Shown: positions 1 through 5,591 of the stretch, piece by piece
Layout of the letters: the number at the start of each line of letters is the position of its first letter
Numbering within the stretch: the stretch's first letter is position 1
From: Hyphomicrobiales bacterium
GTDB lineage: Bacteria > Pseudomonadota > Alphaproteobacteria > Rhizobiales > JALURZ01
Direction: 5' to 3'
NCBI GenBank assembly: GCA_027058735.1
Contig: JALURZ010000286.1
Span: forward strand, 1,178-7,825
Length of the DNA: 6,648 nt
The notes under the pieces: model-generated
Seen by the model: the letters and a program-made list of their open reading frames with translations, nothing else
Databases searched by the model: none
Told to the model about the DNA's origin: nothing
Position numbers and translations under genes: made by a program

Positions 1-1
1 C

Positions 2-1072
2 AATGCGCCGCAGCATGTGGCGCTTGGAATCACGCTGCGCCGGGTGTGGCGCAAGGATGCCGGCAGAGGAACGAGCAGCCAGGGGCGGCTGACCGCCAGC
101 CCGATTGTGACAGGCGGCAAGATTTTCGCACTGGATACACGCGCCCGGGTCCATGCGTTCAATGCCAGGAACGGCACGCGGGTGTGGACCACCGATCTGG
201 CGCCCGAGGAAGAAGAGGCGGAAGAAGGCTTTGGCGGCGGCCTCGCATCCGATGGCGCGCGGGTCTATGTAACCACCGGGTTTGGCTGGGTTCATGCGCT
301 CGATGCGCAGACCGGGCGCAAATCATGGTCGCGCCAGATCAAGACCCCGATCAGGGCGGCGCCCACCGTTTCGGACGGCAAGGTTTTCGTCACCACCGTC
401 AACAACGAGGTGCTGGCGCTGTCAACCCTCGATGGCACGGTGAGCTGGCGGTTCGGCGGCGTCGGCGGGAACAGCGGCATGCTGGTGAGCACGAGTCCGG
501 CGGTGAGCGGCGGGCTGGTCGTGATGCCCTATACGTCCGGCGACCTGATTGCGTTCACCGCGGCGGACGGCCGGCGGGTCTGGAACGACAATCTGTCCCG
601 CACCGGGGTTGCCGCGGCCCTGTCGCCGCTTAACTCCATTTCCGGGCGTCCGGTGGTCCATCGCGGCGTTGCCTATGCCATCGCGCATGGCGGGCGGCTG
701 GTGGCGGTGGATATCAAGACCGGCGCGCGCCTGTGGTCGCGCAACCTGTCCGGGGTGCAGACGCCATGGGCGGCGGGGGACTATCTTTTTGTTGTCACCA
801 GCGACAACCAGCTCGTGGCGGTGACCGCGAAAACCGGGAAAATCCGCTGGATCAAGCAGCTTCCCGCCGGCACCGAATGGAGCGGGCCGGTGCTGGCCGG
901 CGGGCGTCTCGTCGTTGTCGCGGCCAGCGGTTTGGTGTGGAGCATCGCGCCCCAGTCGGGCGAGGTCGTCAATCAGTTCAGCCTCGATGAAAAAATCTAT
1001 ATTCCGCCGGTCGTTGCAGACGGCCTGATCTATTTCTTCACCGATGATGCCGAGTTGATCGCCATGAGCTGA
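2..1072 (+). CDS. bamB: Outer-membrane assembly factor BamB-like PQQ beta-propeller protein (5'-truncated by the window)
   Basis: The frame is open from base 2 and ends at TGA 1070-1072, giving 356 visible residues. The beginning (NAPQH, then a GTG at 17) is not a convincing start, so the N-terminus, where a lipoprotein signal would sit, lies upstream. The visible part consists of about eight repeats of the PQQ/BamB blade type, such as VHALDAQTGRKSW, LVAVDIKTGARLW and LVAVTAKTGKIRW, spaced about 40 residues apart and ending in LIAMS. This fits an eight-bladed propeller. In the family, BamB is an outer-membrane lipoprotein on the periplasmic face that binds BamA and assists beta-barrel insertion. 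A very acidic loop (EEEEAEE, about 203-223) interrupts the first blades. The gene lies directly upstream of der, as in E. coli, which favours BamB over a quinoprotein dehydrogenase; no dehydrogenase domain is visible. Confidence 0.88.
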   Translation, partial: NAPQHVALGITLRRVWRKDAGRGTSSQGRLTASPIVTGGKIFALDTRARVHAFNARNGTRVWTTDLAPEEEEAEEGFGGGLASDGARVYVTTGFGWVHALDAQTGRKSWSRQIKTPIRAAPTVSDGKVFVTTVNNEVLALSTLDGTVSWRFGGVGGNSGMLVSTSPAVSGGLVVMPYTSGDLIAFTAADGRRVWNDNLSRTGVAAALSPLNSISGRPVVHRGVAYAIAHGGRLVAVDIKTGARLWSRNLSGVQTPWAAGDYLFVVTSDNQLVAVTAKTGKIRWIKQLPAGTEWSGPVLAGGRLVVVAASGLVWSIAPQSGEVVNQFSLDEKIYIPPVVADGLIYFFTDDAELIAMS

Positions 1073-1175
1073 TGACCTGACGCCGCTTTTGGCGCATGTC
1101 GCGGCGAAACGGCGTTGCCACCGCTTTGCGTTTGGCTTTGTGTGACAGGTCCCGTACTGGCCGGCGATACGGCGC

Positions 1176-1182
1176 GGAAGGG
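1176..1182 (+). promoter_or_regulatory. Ribosome binding site of der
   Basis: GGAAGGG lies 9 bases before ATG 1192. It selects this start over the in-frame ATG at 1096, which would add 32 residues with no family counterpart ahead of the canonical MNAKVVIVGRPNVGKS beginning. Confidence 0.6.
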
Positions 1183-1191
1183 CGGTTCGCC

Positions 1192-2586
1192 ATGAATGCC
1201 AAAGTCGTCATCGTCGGGCGCCCGAATGTGGGCAAATCGACGCTGTTCAACCGCCTTGCCGGCAGGCGGCTGGCGATCGTTCACGATCGCCCCGGTGTGA
1301 CCCGCGACCGGCGCGAGGGTGAGGCCCGGGTCAATGGCCGCGCCTTCACGCTGATCGACACCGCGGGCCTCGATGATGCGCCGCGCGGCTCGCTTGAAGA
1401 CCGCATGAGCGCGCAGAGCGAGGCGGCGATCCGCGACGCCGATATCTGCCTGTTCATGATCGATGCGCGCGCCGGCGTCATCCCGGCGGACAGACATTTC
1501 GCACGGCTCGTGCGCGGCCTCGACAAACCGGTCATTCTGGTTGCCAACAAATGCGAAGGCCGCGATGTGCCCCCCGGGGTGCATGAAAGCCACGCGCTGG
1601 GGCTTGGCGATCCGGTATGCGTTTCCGCCGAGCACGCCGAAGGGATCGGCGCGCTGCACGATGTGCTGGCCGGGCACCTGAAAGCCTTTCACGAAGCGCG
1701 CTGCGCCACGCCCGGGCCCCCGGCGCCTGGCGGGGACGAGGACACCGTGCCGGGGCCGGACCGGCCCTTGCGCCTGGCGGTCGTGGGGCGTCCCAATACG
1801 GGCAAATCGACGCTTATCAACCGGTTGCTCGGGCATGAACGCCTGCTGAGCGGACCCGAAGCCGGCCTGACGCGCGACGCCATCGCGGTTGACTGGCAGG
1901 TTGGGGACGTGCCGGTCAAACTGTTCGACACCGCCGGCATGCGCAAGAAGGCGCGGGTGTCCGAAGTGCTGGAAAAACTGTCGATCGGCGATACGCTGCG
2001 CGCGATCCGGTTTGCCGAAATCGTGGTGCTGATGATCGATGCGACGCAACCGTTCGAAAAACAGGATTTACAGATCGCCGATCTGATCGAGCGCGAGGGC
2101 CGTGCGCTGCTGATCGCGCTCAACAAATGGGATCTGGTCAAGGACAAGGCGGCGGTGCGCCGCCGTCTGGGGCGCGCGGCCGAACGGCTGTTGCCGCAGC
2201 TCAGGGGCGTGCCGCTGGTAACGCTGTCGGCGGCGACCGGCCGGGGGCTGGACCGGCTGATGCCACGCGCCTTCAAGCTCTATGAGCGATGGAACGCGCG
2301 CGCCGCCACCGCCCCGCTCAACAGGTGGCTGCGCGATGCGGTGGAACGCCATCCCCCCCCGGCCCCGGCCGGGCGGCGGCTGAAGCTGCGCTATATCACC
2401 CAGGCAAAAGCCCGCCCACCGACCTTCGTGCTGTTTTGCTCAAGGCCCGACGCCCTGCCGGCGTCCTACCAGCGCTATCTCCTCAACGGCCTGCGCGAGG
2501 CTTTCCACATGCCCGGCACGCCGCTGCGCCTGCAGGTGCGCCAGGGTGAAAACCCTTATGTGAAGAAACGTTCTAGGCATCCGTGA
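1192..2586 (+). CDS. der: Ribosome-assembly GTPase Der (EngA)
   Basis: Complete 464-residue protein, normal for the family. Der has two tandem GTPase domains and a C-terminal KH-like domain, and acts in the cytoplasm in maturation of the 50S ribosomal subunit. Domain 1 shows GRPNVGKST (9-17), Thr37 in PGVTRDR, DTAG (56-59), NKCE (119-122) and SAEHAEG (145-151). A Gly/Pro/Asp-rich linker spans about 170-191. Domain 2 shows GRPNTGKST (199-207), Thr227 in GLTRDA, DTAG (246-249), NKWD (311-314) and SAATG (346-350). The KH-like domain runs from about 370 and ends in the typical GENPYVKKR followed by SRHP. The G4 motif of domain 1 has Glu in place of Asp, which I recall as common in alphaproteobacterial Der. 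It follows bamB by 119 bp, and its last 14 bases overlap the end of the convergent SDR gene. A run of eight C (2353-2360) lies in the KH-domain coding region. Confidence 0.97.
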   Translation: MNAKVVIVGRPNVGKSTLFNRLAGRRLAIVHDRPGVTRDRREGEARVNGRAFTLIDTAGLDDAPRGSLEDRMSAQSEAAIRDADICLFMIDARAGVIPADRHFARLVRGLDKPVILVANKCEGRDVPPGVHESHALGLGDPVCVSAEHAEGIGALHDVLAGHLKAFHEARCATPGPPAPGGDEDTVPGPDRPLRLAVVGRPNTGKSTLINRLLGHERLLSGPEAGLTRDAIAVDWQVGDVPVKLFDTAGMRKKARVSEVLEKLSIGDTLRAIRFAEIVVLMIDATQPFEKQDLQIADLIEREGRALLIALNKWDLVKDKAAVRRRLGRAAERLLPQLRGVPLVTLSAATGRGLDRLMPRAFKLYERWNARAATAPLNRWLRDAVERHPPPAPAGRRLKLRYITQAKARPPTFVLFCSRPDALPASYQRYLLNGLREAFHMPGTPLRLQVRQGENPYVKKRSRHP

Positions 2587-3301
2587 ACCGGCCGGCGCGC
2601 ACATCATAGATGACGCCGTTCTTCGTGAAGCCGGGCGATGTCATGGTCACGAAATGCGGCGCGATGTCTTCCGGCGGCGGCAGGCTCGCGGGGTCTTCGC
2701 CGGGCATGGCCTGGGCGCGCATGGCCGTGCGCACCACGCCGGGATTGAGCAGATTGGCGCACACCGGTGTTTTCTCCACCTCACGGGCATAGGTCTTGAC
2801 CAGCGCGTTGAGGGCCGCCTTTGTGACCGAATACGGCCCCCAATAGGCGCGGCAGCTGTCGGCCGCGCCCGAGGTCACGAACAGCGCGCGTCCGGCATCC
2901 GCCTGGCGCAGCGGCAGGTCGAATGCCCGGATGAGCCGCCAGTTCGCCGTGACATTGATGGTCAGCACCTTCTCCCAGTCTTCCGGCCCCACATGGCCAA
3001 GCGGTGAAATGGGGCCGAGCATCGCGGCATTGCCCACCATCACGTCAAGCCGCCCCCAGCGTTCATGGATGGTTGCCGCCAGCCGGTCGATACCCTCGCC
3101 GTCCGCCAGGTCCAGCGGCACCAGCGTTGCCGACCCGCCCGCTTGACGAATATCGTCATCGAGATCGCTCAAAGCCCCCTCGGTGCGCCCCACCGCGATG
3201 ATGTGATGGCCCGCCGCGCTCAGCGCCAGCGCCGCGGCACGCCCCAGCCCGCGGGTGGCGCCGGTGATGAGTGCCAGGGATTTGTCGGGCAGATCGGCCA
3301 T
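2573..3301 (-). CDS. Short-chain dehydrogenase/reductase, YciK-like, substrate unknown
   Basis: Classical SDR of 242 residues with a Rossmann fold, using NAD(P)(H); Arg39 in VGRTEG hints at NADP(H). Visible motifs are TGATRGLG (13-20, cofactor glycine motif), DLAD (64-67), NAAM (91-94, in place of the usual NNAG), Asn116 in INV, and the catalytic Ser144, Tyr157 and Lys161 (YSVTK), then NPGVVRTAMRA (186-196). The region from NPG onward (RTAMRA, then a GEDP element and an EDI helix) closely resembles E. coli YciK, an SDR of unassigned substrate. I chose ATG 3301 because it starts at the normal SDR beginning just before the glycine motif. The alternative TTG at 3346 would add 15 residues and overlap purF. 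The Shine-Dalgarno sequence is weak. The gene begins 28 bp after the purF stop, so it is probably the last gene of the radA-cvpA-purF unit. Its end overlaps der. Confidence 0.92.
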   Translation of the reverse strand: MADLPDKSLALITGATRGLGRAAALALSAAGHHIIAVGRTEGALSDLDDDIRQAGGSATLVPLDLADGEGIDRLAATIHERWGRLDVMVGNAAMLGPISPLGHVGPEDWEKVLTINVTANWRLIRAFDLPLRQADAGRALFVTSGAADSCRAYWGPYSVTKAALNALVKTYAREVEKTPVCANLLNPGVVRTAMRAQAMPGEDPASLPPPEDIAPHFVTMTSPGFTKNGVIYDVRAGRFTDA

Positions 3302-3313
3302 GGTCAATTTCGC

Positions 3314-3327
3314 TCGCGCAGGCGCGA
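3314..3327 (-). other. Small GC-rich hairpin in the purF-SDR spacer
   Basis: On the minus strand TCGCG and CGCGA form a perfect 5-bp stem closed by a CCTG tetraloop. It sits between the purF stop and the SDR start. No U-tract follows, so it is not an intrinsic terminator. It could protect or separate the purF message end, or limit translation of the SDR gene. It may also be chance in GC-rich DNA. Confidence 0.25.
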
Positions 3328-3329
3328 AC

Positions 3330-4781
3330 TCATCCGGTTTCGGCAATCAGCGCCAGCGCCGATATCTTTTCGGGCCCTTCGCGGTCGCGCAGCGGGGTCG
3401 GGTAATCACCGGTAAAACAGTGATCGGTGAATTGCGGATTGTCGTTGTCGCGGCCCTCATGACCGACCGCGCGATACAGCCCGTCGATACTCAAAAAGGC
3501 CAGGCTGTCGACCTTGATATGGGTGCGCATGCCCTCAAGATCATATTGCGCCGCCAGCAGGCGGGAGGGATCAGGGGTGTCGATGCCGTAATAATCCGAA
3601 TAGGCGATGGGGGGGCTGGCGATGCGCATGTGAACGGCCTTCGCGCCGGCCTCGCGGAGCATCTGCACGATTTTCACCGATGTGGTGCCGCGCACGATGC
3701 TGTCGTCCACCAGCACGATGCGCCGCCCGCGAATCTGCGCCGCGTTGGCGTTGTGCTTGAGCTTGACGCCAAGCTGGCGGATCTGCTGGCTCGGCTCGAT
3801 GAAGGTGCGCCCCACATAGTGATTGCGGATGAGGCCGAATTCAAACGGCAACCCGGCGGCCTGGGCATAGCCGATGGCCGCCGGCACGCCGGAATCGGGC
3901 ACCGGAACCACCACGTCCGCCTCGGCGGGCGCTTCCTGCGCCAGGCGGATGCCGGTCTGTTTGCGCACATCATAGACGCTGCGTCCACCGACCACGCTGT
4001 CGGGGCGGGCAAAATAGATATATTCGAATATACAGGGCCGCGGCGGGCGTTTGCCGAAGGGAAACAGGCTCTCGATGCCGGTGCGCGAAATGACGACGAT
4101 TTCGCCATTTTCGATATCGCGCACGAATTTCGCGCCGATGATATCGAGCGCGCAGGTTTCCGACGCCAATACCGGCGAGCCGTTATAGTCGCCCAGCACC
4201 AGGGGGCGGATGCCGAGGGGATCGCGTGCGCCGATCAGTTTCTTGTTGGTCAGGGCGGCCAGCGAATAGGCGCCTTCAAGACGGCTCAGGGCCTCCACGA
4301 AGCGATCGATGAAGTGACGCCGCGTGGAGCGCGCGACAAGATGCAGGATCACTTCGGTATCCGATGTGGACTGGCAGATGGCGCCATTCGCGATCAGGTT
4401 CCCGCGCAGGGTCAGCCCGTTGGTGAGATTGCCATTGTGGCAGATCGCAAATCCCCCTGAGGCAAGTTCCGCAAACAGCGGCTGCACATTTCTGAGCGCG
4501 GTTTCGCCCGTCGTCGAATAGCGCACATGGCCGATCGCGGCGTCGCCGCGCAGCCGCTCCATCATCGCGGGCTTGGTGAAGTGATCGCCGACCAGACCCT
4601 GCCGGCGTTCGGCATTGAAGCGCTCGCCGTCGAAACTGACGATGCCGGCGGCTTCCTGGCCGCGATGTTGCAGGGCATGCAGACCAAGGGCGGTGAGGGC
4701 GGCCGCGTCGGGCTGGTTGAACACGCCGAAAACGCCGCATTCCTCACGCAGCCTGTCATCAGTTCTGGTCGTGTCGCACAC
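3330..4781 (-). CDS. purF: Amidophosphoribosyltransferase (PurF), first enzyme of purine synthesis
   Basis: Complete, 483 residues. It converts PRPP and glutamine to 5-phosphoribosylamine in the cytoplasm. The N-terminal class II glutamine amidotransferase domain has Cys15 (REECGVFG) as the expected nucleophile, exposed by removal of a 14-residue propeptide as in Bacillus-type enzymes. It also has HRGQE (39-43), GHVRYSTTG (84-92), CHNGNLTN (114-121) and SDTE (140-143). The C-terminal phosphoribosyltransferase domain has VVPVPDSG (291-298) and the PRPP loop IVLVDDSIVRGTTS (355-368). The start is GTG, preceded by GAGG at an 11-base spacing, and no in-frame ATG lies nearby upstream. Of the four cysteines that bind a 4Fe-4S cluster in B. 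subtilis PurF, by my alignment from memory, Cys250 and Cys455 remain, while the other two positions hold Asp396 and Thr452. A cluster is therefore unlikely. It lies 58 bp downstream of cvpA. Confidence 0.97.
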   Translation of the reverse strand: MCDTTRTDDRLREECGVFGVFNQPDAAALTALGLHALQHRGQEAAGIVSFDGERFNAERRQGLVGDHFTKPAMMERLRGDAAIGHVRYSTTGETALRNVQPLFAELASGGFAICHNGNLTNGLTLRGNLIANGAICQSTSDTEVILHLVARSTRRHFIDRFVEALSRLEGAYSLAALTNKKLIGARDPLGIRPLVLGDYNGSPVLASETCALDIIGAKFVRDIENGEIVVISRTGIESLFPFGKRPPRPCIFEYIYFARPDSVVGGRSVYDVRKQTGIRLAQEAPAEADVVVPVPDSGVPAAIGYAQAAGLPFEFGLIRNHYVGRTFIEPSQQIRQLGVKLKHNANAAQIRGRRIVLVDDSIVRGTTSVKIVQMLREAGAKAVHMRIASPPIAYSDYYGIDTPDPSRLLAAQYDLEGMRTHIKVDSLAFLSIDGLYRAVGHEGRDNDNPQFTDHCFTGDYPTPLRDREGPEKISALALIAETG

Positions 4782-4792
4782 CGATCCGTGAT

Positions 4793-4796
4793 CCTC
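4793..4796 (-). promoter_or_regulatory. Probable ribosome binding site of purF
   Basis: GAGG on the minus strand lies 11 bases ahead of the GTG at 4781, somewhat far but usable. It supports the GTG as the start, since the short propeptide before Cys15 leaves no better candidate. A strong hairpin ends five bases upstream of it. Confidence 0.4.
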
Positions 4797-4801
4797 GATC
4801 G

Positions 4802-4824
4802 CCGCGCGCCACAGCCGCGCGCGG
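4802..4824 (-). other. Perfect 8-bp GC stem-loop in the cvpA-purF spacer
   Basis: CCGCGCGC (4802-4809) and GCGCGCGG (4817-4824) form a perfect inverted repeat around a 7-base loop. In the cvpA-purF transcript it would fold 15 bases after the cvpA stop codon and end five bases before the purF GAGG. No U-run follows on the minus strand, so a terminator is unlikely. It may affect message processing or purF translation. Confidence 0.45.
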
Positions 4825-4839
4825 GGCTTTGATTGCGGG

Positions 4840-5490
4840 CTATCGAACCGAATTCCTTGGCATCTGCCTGAGCGCCGCGATCCGGTAGGGGCCGGTCCGC
4901 TTCAGCGATGCGCCGTTTTCCTTTTCGGGCTGCCCGCCTTCCTGTTCGGGTTGCAGCGGTTTGAGGGGGCGGGCGCGGTCGCCAAGCAGCGCATCGGCCG
5001 TGTCGGGCGGCAGGAAGGAGATAATAAAGTCCCCGGTCGCCTGGATTATGGGCAGCGTGCGCGCCTGCTTGATCCACTGGAACTGCTTGTCCTTGGGGAA
5101 AATCCACGAATAGAACATGTAGGCGACGACCACGATAATCAACCCGCGCAAAAGCCCGAACACGAAGCCGAGCGTTCTGTCGAGTGCGCCGATGCGGCTG
5201 TCGAGAATACGGTCGGATAACCGGATGGTGAGAACCGACAGGATTATCAGCACGATAAAAAACACCGCGATCACCAGCGCGATGTCGGCAATATAATTGC
5301 TTTCGGGTTGCACATAGCTGCGCGCGATTTCCTTCAGGGCCTCCTGCTGATAGGCCAGATAGCCGGCGGCCGCAGCGCCCGCCCAGGAACTGATGGACAT
5401 GACTTCGCGGGTGACGCCGCGCATCATGGCGAGAAAGCCGGACAGCAGCATGATGGAAACGAGAATTATGTCGAGCCAGGATAGGGGCAT
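4840..5490 (-). CDS. cvpA: CvpA family inner-membrane protein
   Basis: Complete, 216 residues. Four hydrophobic segments are visible at about 5-22, 29-46, 65-89 and 104-131, the typical CvpA layout. The conserved stretch LDRTLGFVFGLLRG (103-116) leads into the last one. The remaining 80 or so residues are mainly soluble, with a charged Gln/Glu/Pro/Gly-rich stretch at about 169-188 and a basic end. In E. coli, CvpA is needed for colicin V production and its gene precedes purF; its biochemical activity is unsettled. ATG 5490 was chosen because it gives the normal MPLSWLDIIL start just before the first membrane segment. The frame stays open upstream for another 52 codons, but that stretch is Pro/Arg/His-rich and overlaps the radA end. 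No good Shine-Dalgarno sequence is visible. purF begins 58 bp downstream. Confidence 0.93.
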   Translation of the reverse strand: MPLSWLDIILVSIMLLSGFLAMMRGVTREVMSISSWAGAAAAGYLAYQQEALKEIARSYVQPESNYIADIALVIAVFFIVLIILSVLTIRLSDRILDSRIGALDRTLGFVFGLLRGLIIVVVAYMFYSWIFPKDKQFQWIKQARTLPIIQATGDFIISFLPPDTADALLGDRARPLKPLQPEQEGGQPEKENGASLKRTGPYRIAALRQMPRNSVR

Positions 5491-5591
5491 GGGCAAAATC
5501 AACTTGTCTGATTGACGAACACCACCGGTGCCGGAGTGAAAGAGACTAGCATGATTCCTTCCAGGTTGGTCATGCCGAAAGGCTGGGCAGG
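5491..5591 (-). other. radA-cvpA intergenic spacer
   Basis: 101 bp between the radA stop and the cvpA start. I see no intrinsic terminator and no convincing promoter; a TAGTCT resembling a -10 box (5542-5547) lacks a well-placed -35 partner. A 24-codon open frame (5499-5573) fits inside it but has no Shine-Dalgarno sequence. Transcription probably passes through from radA. Confidence 0.4.

Noticed and set aside
1096..1191. 32-residue N-terminal extension of Der
   Set aside because: The extension is Arg-rich with no family counterpart, and a good ribosome binding site precedes ATG 1192.
1030..2049. 339-codon open frame on the minus strand across der
   Set aside because: It is the antisense shadow of a G/C-biased third codon position in der, is rich in Arg, Ala, His and Gly, and matches no family; der fully explains the region.
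2353..2360. Run of eight C in der as a phase-variation tract
   Set aside because: It encodes His-Pro-Pro-Pro in frame, and der is essential in the bacteria studied, so switching is implausible; at most it is a spot prone to sequencing error.
3302..3346. TTG start giving the SDR 15 more residues
   Set aside because: It overlaps purF, and the classical SDR beginning coincides with ATG 3301.
3255..4460. 401-codon open frame on the plus strand across purF
   Set aside because: Same mirror effect opposite purF, which carries every expected catalytic motif; the antisense translation has low-complexity composition and no recognisable domain.
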